Below are positions 7,897 to 15,996 of a stretch of DNA of 64,000 nucleotides, piece after piece. The notes under the pieces are model-generated. The model saw nothing but the letters and a program-made list of their open reading frames with translations, was not told the origin of the DNA and searched no databases. The stretch is from NCBI RefSeq assembly GCF_011758565.1, contig NZ_JAAMOX010000001.1, positions 1,465,838 through 1,529,837 on the forward strand, in the 5' to 3' direction. Each line of letters opens with the position of its first letter. The first letter of the stretch is position 1. The DNA is from Lysinibacter cavernae. GTDB lineage: Bacteria > Actinomycetota > Actinomycetes > Actinomycetales > Microbacteriaceae. Position numbers and translations under genes: made by a program.

Positions 7897-7908
7897 CTGA
7901 CTCGTCAA
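7880..7908 (-). promoter_or_regulatory. Promoter of the EVE-MarR operon
   Basis: TTGACG, 17 nt, CATACT on the minus strand, giving a predicted start point near 7873 and a leader of about 45 nt before the EVE ATG. An overlapping TATAAA just downstream is an alternative -10. Confidence 0.6.
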
Positions 7909-7937
7909 CACCGCCCCACGCTTCCGCCGACGCCCGA

Positions 7938-7943
7938 TAGGCT
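7938..7943 (+). promoter_or_regulatory. Leaderless -10 box of pncB
   Basis: TAGGCT, 6 nt before the GTG at 7950. Confidence 0.6.
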
Positions 7944-7949
7944 TACGCT

Positions 7950-9269
7950 GTGAACGCCTCAACCGCTTTTTTCACTGACCGCTACGAACTGACGATGGTG
8001 GATGCCGCCCTCACGGCCGGAACCGCCCACCGCCGCTGCGTCTTTGAAGTCTTCTCCAGACGTCTTTCCGGCGCACGGCGCTACGGGGTGCTCGCCGGTA
8101 CCGGCCGCCTGCTTGACCTCATCGACCGCTTCCGCTTTGAGGAGGCCGAGCTGAGTTGGCTGCGCGACAACGAAGTGGTCAGCACCAGAACGATCGATTG
8201 GCTCGCCGACTACCGATTCAGCGGCAACATCTTCGGATACCCGGAGGGCGAAGTCTTCTTCCCCGGTTCCCCCGTCCTCACGATTGAGGGCACGTTTGCA
8301 GAATCCGTTCTGCTCGAAACCCTCGCGCTCAGCGTCCTCAACTACGACTCAGCTGTCGCCACAGCTGCTTCGCGCATGGTCACGGCGGCCGGCACCCGCC
8401 CAATCGCAGAGATGGGATCACGGCGCACTGGCGAGTACAACGCCGTTGCGGCGGCCCGTGCGGCATACATCGCTGGGTTTGCGGCAACGTCAAACCTTGA
8501 GGCAGGGCGTTCGTGGGGTATCCCAACGATGGGCACGGCCGCGCACGCATTTACGCTGCTTCACGACAGCGAAGAACAGGCATTCCAGGCACAAATCAAT
8601 ACCCTCGGCCCTGGCACAACCCTGCTCGTGGACACCTACGACATTCCCGCCGCGGTTGCGCTTGCCGTCAAGATCGCCGGCCCAGAGCTCGGCGCCGTGC
8701 GCATCGATTCCGGTGACCTTCCTGTTGTGGTGGCGGAGGTCCGCGCCCAGCTCGACTCACTCGGGGCGCACAACACCCGCATCACCGTCACCAACGACCT
8801 CGACGAGTACTCCGTCGCAACCCTCGGGGCCTCGCCCGTTGACTCGTACGGGGTCGGCACCTCGGTTGTTGTCGGCTCGGGCTCGCCAACCACGGGTATG
8901 GTGTACAAAATTGTGGCCCACGAGGACAATAACGGCGAGTGGGTCTCCGTCGCCAAGAAATCACAAGACAAGGCATCCGTCGGAGGACGAAAGCGCGCCT
9001 ACCGAGAGCTCTCCGAACGCGGCGTTGCCCAGGCCGAAAACATCTACGTCGCCGACGAAACCGACGAGCACTCAGAGTCGGACAGCCACAAGGGCGAACG
9101 CGCGCTTATGGTCCCGCTCATCACCGATGGCGTCGCCGACAGCAGATACAGAGGAGCAGAGGGCGTCCAACTTGCGCGCCAACGTCACGCGGCAAGCGTC
9201 GCCGAGCTCCCGCTGCAGGCTATGCGCCTCACACGGGGCGACCCCGTCATCCCAACCCAGTATCGCTAA
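7950..9269 (+). CDS. pncB: Nicotinate phosphoribosyltransferase
   Basis: 439 residues, cytoplasmic, joins nicotinate and PRPP (with ATP hydrolysis) to form nicotinate mononucleotide in NAD salvage. Seen: TDRYELTMVDAAL at the N-terminus, the FFPGSPVLTIEGTFAESVLLET segment, EMGSRRTGEYNAV, the SNLEAGRSWGIPTMGTAAHAF motif holding the His that is phosphorylated in the family (near residue 200), TLLVDTYDIP and VRIDSGDL of the phosphate-binding barrel. Length is usual. Start GTG 7950 follows a TAGGCT box by 6 nt, so the mRNA is probably leaderless. It diverges from the EVE-MarR operon; the MarR palindrome lies only about 50 bp from its start and might influence it too. Confidence 0.95.
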   Translation: MNASTAFFTDRYELTMVDAALTAGTAHRRCVFEVFSRRLSGARRYGVLAGTGRLLDLIDRFRFEEAELSWLRDNEVVSTRTIDWLADYRFSGNIFGYPEGEVFFPGSPVLTIEGTFAESVLLETLALSVLNYDSAVATAASRMVTAAGTRPIAEMGSRRTGEYNAVAAARAAYIAGFAATSNLEAGRSWGIPTMGTAAHAFTLLHDSEEQAFQAQINTLGPGTTLLVDTYDIPAAVALAVKIAGPELGAVRIDSGDLPVVVAEVRAQLDSLGAHNTRITVTNDLDEYSVATLGASPVDSYGVGTSVVVGSGSPTTGMVYKIVAHEDNNGEWVSVAKKSQDKASVGGRKRAYRELSERGVAQAENIYVADETDEHSESDSHKGERALMVPLITDGVADSRYRGAEGVQLARQRHAASVAELPLQAMRLTRGDPVIPTQYR

Positions 9270-9345
9270 CCAGCATCCGGTCAGCCATCCCTCGGTACGA
9301 TTGGCTGAGTCAACATCCGCTCCCCCACTACGGAGAATAAACACT

Positions 9346-9792
9346 ATGAAGCTTCGCACTAACGCATTTGCCACTCTTTCGATTGCGGCGGTGCTCGTGG
9401 GTTCGCTGAGCGGATGTTCCGGTTCTTCCGACGAGCAAACGGTCGACGAGGCCTGCGCAATTTTTCTCATGTCGACGAGCTCCCTTGTCAACGACGAGTC
9501 TCTGACCGACTCTGAGCTTGAGGCCAACCCGGATGCCGGCCTCACGACGCTCAAGAACAACGCCGCCGAACTCGTCAAATCGGCCGACGAGACGTCGAAC
9601 AGCACCATTACGCCTCTGGCCAAAGACATGGCTTCTGACTTTTCCGCGTTTGTTGATGAGGTCGTCAAGAATCCGGATGCGTTCCTCGACGGCAGCAGCG
9701 ATTCCCTCAACGCGCTGGCAGAGAAGGTCACCGAGAGCTCGGCCGCCGTCAACGACGCGTGTGGCCTCGGCACGGATACCAACACAAACTAA
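9346..9792 (+). CDS. Small secreted lipoprotein, unknown function
   Basis: 148 residues. A signal peptide MKLRTNAFATLSIAAVLVGSL ends in the lipobox LSGC, so the mature protein starts at Cys near residue 24 and is anchored to the outer face of the membrane. The mature part is acidic and helical, has two further Cys (EEACAIF-like near the start and NDACGLG at the end) that may form a disulfide, and fits short actinobacterial cell-surface proteins without an assigned role. ATG 9346 has cggaga 8-13 nt upstream. It lies 76 nt after pncB on the same strand. Confidence 0.8.
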   Translation: MKLRTNAFATLSIAAVLVGSLSGCSGSSDEQTVDEACAIFLMSTSSLVNDESLTDSELEANPDAGLTTLKNNAAELVKSADETSNSTITPLAKDMASDFSAFVDEVVKNPDAFLDGSSDSLNALAEKVTESSAAVNDACGLGTDTNTN

Positions 9793-9821
9793 GTTTCGGC
9801 TCGAATCCACACCGGAAACGA

Positions 9822-9885
9822 GAATCGACCTGACCCAAATGTGTCTATGTTCGCGTCAATAGACATATTTGGGTCAGGTCGATTC
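9822..9885. terminator. Long inverted repeat between convergent genes
   Basis: Arms 9822-9848 and 9859-9885 are 27 nt long with a single G-U mismatch and a 10-nt loop, between the lipoprotein and the reductase fusion. Probably a bidirectional terminator. Confidence 0.8.
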
Positions 9886-9897
9886 GGTCGTGGCAGG

Positions 9898-11406
9898 TCA
9901 GTATCCCAAGAACACGTCCGTATGCACCGAGCGAACGCCCTGTCGCTTGAGGTCTTCGCGCAGATCCTCAACAAGTGAGGGCGGCCCAGACACAAACGCG
10001 TGGCGAGCCCGGAGGTCAGGCATCCGAAGCGCGAGTAGCTCTCCGGAAATCCGCTCTGCGCCCAGCAGTTCACACCCCACTGGCAGTTGCGCCGGTGCCT
10101 CAGGTCCCGCAAGGATGATGCGAACACCATCGCCAACAAGATCATCAAGATAGGCGTACTCGGCAGCGCTCCTCGCGGCGTAGACCAGCGTGACATCGCG
10201 ACGAATCCCGCGCATCCGATCTGAGCGCAGCTGGCTCACGAACGGCGTAATTCCGATTCCGCCCGCAACAAGCAAGACCGGAACAGAGGGGTCCCGTGGC
10301 AGCACAAAGTCGCCCCAGACGCCCGTTGCGCTCAGCACCGCGCCTTCTTGCTTCAGGCGAAGAGCGCGCTTTGCCGTGCTCGTTTTGGCAGGCATGCTCG
10401 TGGCGACCGTCACGAGTTCCGCACTCCCAGGAACCGAGGTTGGACTCAGCATTCGGCGGGTGCCACGGGAATCGGGCTTACCGTGCGGGATGACCAGCTC
10501 AAGGTACTGCCCAGGGACAAAGTCCAGCGGCCGCTTTGGACGAAAACTAAATTCGACCACGGTTGGCGACAGAAGCTTGCGCCCAAGCAGCGTCAGTCGG
10601 ATGCCGCTCCGCCTCGCAAAGAGGGCCGCAGCGAGGTTCATCACAACAAGGGTCAATTCCGGTGAGTTGTAGAGCGGACCAACGTGGAACGGCACCGAGA
10701 CAAGCACACCCGCAACGGCCGCGAGCATCAGCTGCTGCCAGCGCCTAGGAGGCAAGGTCAGTGGTTCGGTGAGCATGAACCCGCCAAGGAACACAACGGG
10801 GTAGCTCAGGAGCACAACTGGGAGGGCGTCAAGAGCGGCGGTGCCGTTGAGGACAAGCACAACCGTGCCGCTCAGTGTCGCAACCACAACGTAGAGCGCA
10901 AACATCAGGAGCTTGCGGGTGCGTACCACAACAGCGATCGCGCCAACAAGGACAACGGGGAACAGATAAGCGTTTGCGGGCCACCAGACGGCAGCCGTCA
11001 ACCCGGTCACCGAGGCAATCACGGCAGCAATCGCAACCGGATTAAACAGGTGACGCCCGCGCCACACGAGCACGTATTTGGACACGGACGCAATCACGGA
11101 AACGAGCGCAATACGCCACAGCTGGCCGGGGTCAGCCGTTGGCCAAAACAAAAAGAACACCAAAAAACCGGTGATAGCGGATGATTCCCACTGCGCGGCA
11201 GACTGCACCGCCGCCGCGAGGAGATGCCCGCTCAGCAGCGCAACACCAACAGCGACCACGGCCGACGCGGCGATATCGATAGGCGTGTAGGGAAGCGCCC
11301 CAAGAAAGGTCAGTGCAAACGACGCCACTGCCATGAGGGCGAGCACACCGAGAACCAGGCGATACATCGTTATGCGGCCGAGCTTATCGGCTGCCTCACG
11401 CAACAT
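9898..11406 (-). CDS. NqrB/RnfD-like membrane domain fused to ferredoxin-NAD(P)H reductase domain
   Basis: 502 residues. Residues 1-280 form about eight or nine hydrophobic helices with the RGRHLFNPVAIAAV stretch typical of NqrB/RnfD-type flavin-carrying membrane subunits. Residues 285-500 are an FNR-type cytoplasmic module: a FAD domain (PGQYLELVIPH), a VLLVAGGIGITPFVSQL nucleotide-binding turn and the closing FVSGPPSLVEDL. The likely role is to pass electrons from cytoplasmic NAD(P)H through FAD to membrane-bound flavin. ATG 11406 overlaps the stop of apbE by 11 nt; the longer frame to 11505 lies inside apbE. With the FMN-binding lipoprotein and ApbE it makes a complete trans-membrane electron route, although the final acceptor is unknown. 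Confidence 0.88.
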   Translation of the reverse strand: MLREAADKLGRITMYRLVLGVLALMAVASFALTFLGALPYTPIDIAASAVVAVGVALLSGHLLAAAVQSAAQWESSAITGFLVFFLFWPTADPGQLWRIALVSVIASVSKYVLVWRGRHLFNPVAIAAVIASVTGLTAAVWWPANAYLFPVVLVGAIAVVVRTRKLLMFALYVVVATLSGTVVLVLNGTAALDALPVVLLSYPVVFLGGFMLTEPLTLPPRRWQQLMLAAVAGVLVSVPFHVGPLYNSPELTLVVMNLAAALFARRSGIRLTLLGRKLLSPTVVEFSFRPKRPLDFVPGQYLELVIPHGKPDSRGTRRMLSPTSVPGSAELVTVATSMPAKTSTAKRALRLKQEGAVLSATGVWGDFVLPRDPSVPVLLVAGGIGITPFVSQLRSDRMRGIRRDVTLVYAARSAAEYAYLDDLVGDGVRIILAGPEAPAQLPVGCELLGAERISGELLALRMPDLRARHAFVSGPPSLVEDLREDLKRQGVRSVHTDVFLGY

Positions 11407-12265
11407 TTTCACGAGTAAACACCTCTCCTGGCCAACCGGCCGAACGCTCAATGTACCCGTCGCTACGCATTCGGACGTATTCACATTCAAACGCCTCGGC
11501 AACAACGGCCGGCTCCGTGGTGAACAACGCCGTAGCTAAGAGATCAGCAACACCAGGCTGCGCACAAATCACCCAGGCAGCCACGATCTGCTCGACGGGC
11601 CGGCCTGTTCGCGCATCCAATAGGTGATGGAGACCCTGTCCCCAAGCCCGCCGGTTTGTCGCCGATGCGCACAGCGAGGAATCGGCAAGCTCGGCGATTC
11701 CAACCGCTTTGCCCGGCTGGAAAGGATGCTCGAGTCCGACGCGAATGGTCGAGCCCACATTCACCAGATCCCCACTCGCGTCAACCGTGTACACCGTCTG
11801 CCCGTCAGCGGCGACGATCTCACCAACGAGGCCAGCGAGGAATCCTTTACCGGCTGCCCCAATATCGAGCGTCACGGGAACATCTGAGGCGAATGTGGTG
11901 CCAGACCAGCGGACGTGTTCGTCCCACAGTGGCGTCACGGCTGCGCCAGGCAGTGGGGTGAGTCGATAGCTCGCGTCGTACCCAAGATGCTCAAGCGCAC
12001 CCCCGACCAGCGGCGAAATCGAACCGCCTGAGAGCTCATAGACTCGCCGATAGAGCGCAGAAAGCTCAGCGGATTCCTTGGGAAACTCCACCTGTCCACC
12101 GTCACGTGCAATCGTGGCAACAACGCTATCGTCGCGAAAGCGCGACCAGGTCTGATCAAAGTCACGAACCTTCGCCAAGATCGAGGTCTTGGCACCGGGC
12201 GAGAGCTCATGGCCGGTATCCACCTGCCACGGGCATCCAATCGCCTCGAAGGAAAAACTAGGCAC
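11396..12265 (-). CDS. apbE: FAD:protein FMN transferase (ApbE family)
   Basis: 289 residues. ApbE enzymes attach FMN from FAD to a Thr (or Ser) of a target flavoprotein, needing Mg2+. Family motifs: FSFEAIGCPWQVDTG near the start, FDQTWSRFRDDSVV, the GAAGKGFLAGLVGEIV loop, VDASGDLVNVG and late LLATALFTTEPA carrying the Mg2+-site Thr/Asp region. There is no export signal, so it would act inside the cell or need another route; some family members are cytoplasmic. Start taken at GTG 12265, overlapping the stop of the FMN-binding lipoprotein by 8 nt; the alternative ATG at 12331 lies inside that gene. Its substrates are probably the two neighbouring proteins. Confidence 0.9.
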   Translation of the reverse strand: MPSFSFEAIGCPWQVDTGHELSPGAKTSILAKVRDFDQTWSRFRDDSVVATIARDGGQVEFPKESAELSALYRRVYELSGGSISPLVGGALEHLGYDASYRLTPLPGAAVTPLWDEHVRWSGTTFASDVPVTLDIGAAGKGFLAGLVGEIVAADGQTVYTVDASGDLVNVGSTIRVGLEHPFQPGKAVGIAELADSSLCASATNRRAWGQGLHHLLDARTGRPVEQIVAAWVICAQPGVADLLATALFTTEPAVVAEAFECEYVRMRSDGYIERSAGWPGEVFTRENVA

Positions 12266-12743
12266 GCGCCTCGGCCTTGATCGCTTCGAGCGCTTCGTTG
12301 AATCCGGTGCTCGTGAGTGAGGAACCGGCAAGTTTGCTGATGTTCAGTTCGTCAATGTTTTTTCCGACGGCAGCCCCGTCGAGCCCCGACTCAAACTTGC
12401 CCTGAAACTGTTTGGTGTTTGGGTTCGTCGCGTCGCTTGTGAGCGACACGGCTGTCACAACGTCATCCGCAAGGGTGAGCTCGACCGTGACCGTTTCTGG
12501 CCCTCCGGGGCTCACATAACTTCCCTCTGCAGAGTACGTGCCGTCAGTATAGATCGACCCGCTCGCCGATGATGCCGCTTCACTTGGGGTTGCGGATGTC
12601 GTGGCCGTCGATGATCCCGCGTCGGGCGTCGCCGTGCTACTGGCGGCGTCACTCGCTCCGGTTGCGCATCCAGCAAGCCCGCCTATCAAGCCGAGCCCAG
12701 CAGCAACCGCGAGCGTTCCCTGTGCTGTCTGTCGTTTCATCAT
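12258..12743 (-). CDS. FMN-binding domain lipoprotein
   Basis: 161 residues. A signal peptide with lipobox LAGC (Cys near residue 25) is followed by a Ser/Thr/Ala-rich linker (about 25-65) and one FMN-binding domain (about 70-160) of the RnfG/NqrC type: YTDGTYSAEGSYVSPGG, DDVVTAVSLTSDATNPNT, and the C-terminal flavinylation segment AGSSLTSTGFNEAL in which a Thr or Ser would carry FMN. It is the outer redox carrier of the three-gene operon. Start ATG 12743 (MMKRQTA) follows ggacgg. The upstream frame to 12827 is not family sequence. Confidence 0.9.
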   Translation of the reverse strand: MMKRQTAQGTLAVAAGLGLIGGLAGCATGASDAASSTATPDAGSSTATTSATPSEAASSASGSIYTDGTYSAEGSYVSPGGPETVTVELTLADDVVTAVSLTSDATNPNTKQFQGKFESGLDGAAVGKNIDELNISKLAGSSLTSTGFNEALEAIKAEARA

Positions 12744-12988
12744 CAACCGTCCATTTCGTGTCTGAGCCACCGACCGGGTATCAGGCGGGGCTCTCTGCCA
12801 GAAAACTTTACTTGCAGGTTCAAGCATTCTCTATGAGCCTATGAGCTACCTGTGTAGCGTCTGCTTGGCCACCACAAAAGTCTGGCACACTGGTTATTGC
12901 TCGCTTTTCATCAGAGGCCAGCCGCTGACCGGTCACCGCGCGCCACCGATCAGCAACAGCGCAGTCCGTCCAGACAACAAGGAACCTC

Positions 12989-13492
12989 GTGGGATTTTTC
13001 CGTCGCAAAGCTCAACACCAACCGGCAGCTGCCGCGGCCAAAGCATCCACTCCTGCGTCCGACGGTATCCACATCATCGGCGATGATCTCAGCCCTGAAG
13101 AACGCATCGCTGCTCAGGCAGCCATGTTCATGGCAATGTTTGAGGATGCCGAGGGCGTTGCGCTCGCATATGACCGGGCATCCGTCGACCTCGCGGATGA
13201 GCTCCTCCACACCTTTTTCGAGGCCTCAACCGCTTTGCCCGCGCAGGTACAGGAAATGGTCGCTTCGTTTGTGTTTGAGGTCGCGCGGGCCGAATTTGGC
13301 GGTCGCTACGTGACTGTTAACGCTGAAAACCCGGTCGCGCTCGTTGTTGGGGAACCCTCCGCCGCGGTGCTTGTGCTCGCGTATGAGAAGACCAAACTCC
13401 GCAGCGTGAACGGGCCGGAAGATAGCCTCGGATTCTTCTATGACGGAATCGCACCGCTCGTCGCAGAGGGAAAAACCGCAACCCTTACCTAA
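12989..13492 (+). CDS. Conserved actinobacterial hypothetical protein
   Basis: 167 residues, soluble, no signal. A short basic start (MGFFRRK), an Ala-rich linker, then DDLSPEERIAAQAAMFMAMFEDAEGVALAYDRASVDLADELLHTFFEAS (helical) and a mixed alpha/beta domain to the end. I do not recognise a named family. GTG 12989 has aagga 7-12 nt upstream, good support for the start. It diverges from the electron-transfer operon and converges on the acyl-CoA dehydrogenase. Confidence 0.75.
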   Translation: MGFFRRKAQHQPAAAAAKASTPASDGIHIIGDDLSPEERIAAQAAMFMAMFEDAEGVALAYDRASVDLADELLHTFFEASTALPAQVQEMVASFVFEVARAEFGGRYVTVNAENPVALVVGEPSAAVLVLAYEKTKLRSVNGPEDSLGFFYDGIAPLVAEGKTATLT

Positions 13493-13610
13493 GTCGTCAG
13501 GACGTCTGACGATACCGCGCCGACCGTCCTGACATTCGGCGGTACCGCGCCAACCGTCTGCCGGCAGCAAAACTCAGAGACTCCCAACAGTTACCCCTCC
13601 TTATTACTGC

Positions 13611-13666
13611 CGAGTGCCCTGAAATCGACCCAAAACTCTGCTTATCGGTCGATTTGGGGGCACTCG
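13611..13666. terminator. Inverted repeat between convergent genes
   Basis: Arms 13611-13630 and 13647-13666 match at 18 of 20 positions with a 16-nt loop. Between the hypothetical gene and the acyl-CoA dehydrogenase; probable bidirectional terminator. Confidence 0.75.
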
Positions 13667-13782
13667 CACGCGGGTGAGTGAGCGAGTAGGTGAGTGGATC
13701 GGCGAGGTTGGTGGTGAGCGTCCGGCAGTCCGGCAGTCCGGCTAGGGCTCTGGTCAATCAAACGGCCCGGATAGGCGCTCAG

Positions 13783-14949
13783 CTATGACACCGGACCGAG
13801 GTACGCAGTCGCAAAGGTCGAGTGCGCCGATTCGTCATCGGAGGGGTGGTACAGCCCCGCGATCACGTCGCGGTAGAGCCGCATGAGTTCACCGTCGTTC
13901 TGGTACGCGCTGCCGCCGCTGACCCGAATCGCGGCATCCACGCTTCGTTTTGCGACCTCTGTCGCCCGAATCTTGGGGCCAACAAGCCGGGGGAACCAGC
14001 CCATCCCGTGGTCAATCAGGTTGTCAACGTCGCGGGCAACTGACAGGATTTGTGGCTGCACCGACTCCTGGTCGATCGCGGCGTGGGCAATGCGCCAGCG
14101 GATGTCGGGATCTGACGCATACGGAAGTCCGGTCTTTTTCGAGGTGCGCTTCTGCACGGTCGCAACGGCAAGTTCAAGCGCGCGGTTGCCGATTCCCGTG
14201 TAGACGGAGGCAAGCAGGAGCTCGAAGTTGGCGAAGATCGCAAACGTGAGCGGGTCTGCGTTTGGTCCAACCGGAATGTGCCGTACAACCCTGTTGTCTG
14301 GCACGAAGACGTCGTGCAGGACGGTGCTGCGGCTCTGCGTTGCTCGCATGCCGAGTGGGTTCCAGTCTTCTGAGATCGAGTAGCCCTCTGTTTCCCGCGT
14401 GATGAAGCCGAATACGAGTTGAGGGTTGGATGGGTCGCTATCGTCGCGCCCAAAAATGCCGAGTCTTGTCCACGCCGGCGACAGGGACGTAAAGATTTTC
14501 ACTCCTGAGAACCGATAGCCTCCGTCAACCGGAGTTGCTGTCGTTGACGAGTTGAACAGCACCTCATCGTTTCCGGCTTCGCTAATACCAAAGGCAAACA
14601 CTTCGCCGGCCGCTGCCTCTTCGAGCAACCAGTCAAAGCTGGTGTCACCCCTGTCGCTGAGCGTCTTTGCAACGCCTGTCCACACCAGGTGCATGTTGAT
14701 ACCGAGGGCTGTTGCTGGGGCCGCGGCCGCGAGACGCGTTTGCAGACGGGAAACCTGCTCAAGACTGTAGTTTCTGCCGCCGTGCTCGTGCTTCGAGAAC
14801 AGCCCAAGATAGCCGTGTTCTCGAAGTTCTTCCAGGTCTTCGTCGAAGAACGTGTTGCGTTCGTCGTAGCCTGAAGCTCGGTTGCGCACGCGCTCAAGCA
14901 GATCGTCGGGGAGAACATTTGCTAGGAAAATTCGCTGAGTTTCGGTCAC
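13783..14949 (-). CDS. Acyl-CoA dehydrogenase family protein
   Basis: 388 residues, flavoprotein of the acyl-CoA dehydrogenase fold. Features: FFDEDLEELREHGYLGLF at the N-terminal helical domain, FAFGISEAGNDEVLFNSSTTATPVDGGYRFSGVKIFTSLS (middle beta domain, with the FAD/substrate loop), WNPLGMRATQSRSTVLHDVFVP, then the C-terminal helical domain with VSGGSAYQNDGELMRLYRDVIAGLYHP. A classic catalytic Glu is not obvious, so desaturase, nitroalkane-oxidase-like or monooxygenase-type activity are all possible. Start taken as GTG 14949 because TATGGT lies 7 nt upstream; an ATG at 14961 overlaps that box. No neighbouring beta-oxidation genes. Confidence 0.85.
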   Translation of the reverse strand: MTETQRIFLANVLPDDLLERVRNRASGYDERNTFFDEDLEELREHGYLGLFSKHEHGGRNYSLEQVSRLQTRLAAAAPATALGINMHLVWTGVAKTLSDRGDTSFDWLLEEAAAGEVFAFGISEAGNDEVLFNSSTTATPVDGGYRFSGVKIFTSLSPAWTRLGIFGRDDSDPSNPQLVFGFITRETEGYSISEDWNPLGMRATQSRSTVLHDVFVPDNRVVRHIPVGPNADPLTFAIFANFELLLASVYTGIGNRALELAVATVQKRTSKKTGLPYASDPDIRWRIAHAAIDQESVQPQILSVARDVDNLIDHGMGWFPRLVGPKIRATEVAKRSVDAAIRVSGGSAYQNDGELMRLYRDVIAGLYHPSDDESAHSTFATAYLGPVS

Positions 14950-14956
14950 CCTCCCC

Positions 14957-14962
14957 ACCATA
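14957..14962 (-). promoter_or_regulatory. Leaderless -10 box of the acyl-CoA dehydrogenase gene
   Basis: TATGGT, 7 nt before GTG 14949. Confidence 0.5.
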
Positions 14963-15057
14963 CGCCGATTGCTTCCGCGCTGCCTGTGACACGTGCGGGG
15001 CGCCTCAAGCGACACCCTGTCGCGCTGTTCACGCGCGGTTCCTGCCCTTGCTGACGT

Positions 15058-15768
15058 TCATAATGGCATCCGCCCAACCGCTACAAGTGCGGCAGCACCA
15101 GCGACCGCGGCCCAGTAGGCTCCCAACAGAATTGGACCAAGCGGGATACCGTTCGTTGCGACATCGAATCCGTTTGGGTCGGCGGGCACCGGAAATTGCG
15201 TGAGACCTGCTCGAAACGGAACGCACTGATTTGGCGAAGCCGTTGAGTTGCGCGCCGCCGGTGAATCGCTGGTCCAGGGCGCGTCAGCGGTCGCCGTAGC
15301 GTCGCTCCTCGCAACGACGCCAAGCCTCGCCACGGCGCCAAACCTCGCCACAGCACCAAGCGTCGCCGCTGCACCAAACGGCAACATCCGGTTCCTTCGC
15401 AGCAGGACGAATGCCCCAGCAACCCCTGAGCCAAACCCAACGAAGACAAGCCCTGCCGCCGCGAACTGCCACGAGATGAGCCCGAGGCTTGCGCCAAGCA
15501 ACCCGCCAAGTTTCACGTCGCCCATGCCAAGGCCTCCGGTCAGGGCCGCGAGGCAGAACATCCCAAACCACAGCGCGCCACTCCCGAGCATGGCGAGCGG
15601 AGGCCCGCCCGTTCTCGCCCAGTCTTCGGCGGAGACCACGGTGAGCGCAAGGTACCCAGGAAGCACAAGAGCGTTTGGCAGCCGCCGAGAGCGGAGGTCC
15701 GATTGGATAAGTGGCACCGTAATGCCGGCGACCAGGCCGCACATCACTACCGCTGCAATCGAGAACAT
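15058..15768 (-). CDS. Prepilin peptidase (A24 family) with a repeat insertion
   Basis: 236 residues, membrane aspartyl protease that cleaves type IV pilin-like leaders. The two catalytic Asp motifs are seen: LIQSDLRSRRLPN (Asp near residue 24) and GMGDVKLGGLLGA (near residue 84). The family core ends with IPLGPILLGAYWAAVAG. Between the LLRRNRMLPFGAA segment and that end lies an unusual insertion of roughly 75 residues made first of six-residue repeats (LGAVAR, FGAVAR, LGVVAR) and then a Ser/Asn/Pro-rich stretch. Start ATG 15768 has TAGGCT 6 nt upstream. No pilin or Tad genes lie nearby. Confidence 0.9.
   Translation of the reverse strand: MFSIAAVVMCGLVAGITVPLIQSDLRSRRLPNALVLPGYLALTVVSAEDWARTGGPPLAMLGSGALWFGMFCLAALTGGLGMGDVKLGGLLGASLGLISWQFAAAGLVFVGFGSGVAGAFVLLRRNRMLPFGAAATLGAVARFGAVARLGVVARSDATATADAPWTSDSPAARNSTASPNQCVPFRAGLTQFPVPADPNGFDVATNGIPLGPILLGAYWAAVAGAAALVAVGRMPL
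15307..15378. repeat. Four imperfect 18-bp tandem repeats inside the prepilin peptidase gene
   Basis: Units start at 15307, 15325, 15343 and 15361, each close to cctcgccacggcgccaaa. They encode the six-residue repeats of the insertion. In-frame, so copy-number change would keep the reading frame. Confidence 0.85.
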
Positions 15769-15774
15769 GCGCAC

Positions 15775-15780
15775 AGCCTA
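15775..15780 (-). promoter_or_regulatory. Leaderless -10 box of the prepilin peptidase gene
   Basis: TAGGCT, 6 nt before ATG 15768. Confidence 0.6.
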
Positions 15781-15913
15781 TGGCGTAGCCCAACCTCTCT
15801 GCCGCGGTTATCCACCGGGAACAATGTGGTGCTCTGCATCGCCTCACCCAGCCCAATGCTGGCCCCGATCCGAGGTGCACGCGCCCCCTGCGTTGCCCTG
15901 CTACCAACGCAAA

Positions 15914-15969
15914 CGGGTAGGCAACAACCGTCAAAAACCTCGAAGGTTGGAACGGTTCTTGCCTACCCG
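15914..15969 (-). terminator. Terminator hairpin after phoH
   Basis: Arms 15914-15931 and 15952-15969 match at 17 of 18 positions; an inner aacct/aggtt pair extends the stem. Located 28 nt beyond the PhoH stop codon. Confidence 0.75.
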
Positions 15970-15996
15970 ACACGGAGAGCCGTGGCGACGTCCGGC

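Noticed and set aside
8284-9792. 502-codon plus-strand ORF
   Set aside because: The first 350 codons are an out-of-frame shadow of pncB; only the last 148 codons from ATG 9346, with signal peptide and lipobox, are a gene.
15307-15378. 18-bp repeats considered as CRISPR or regulator sites
   Set aside because: Repeats are contiguous, without spacers, in-frame inside the prepilin peptidase gene, and encode six-residue units.
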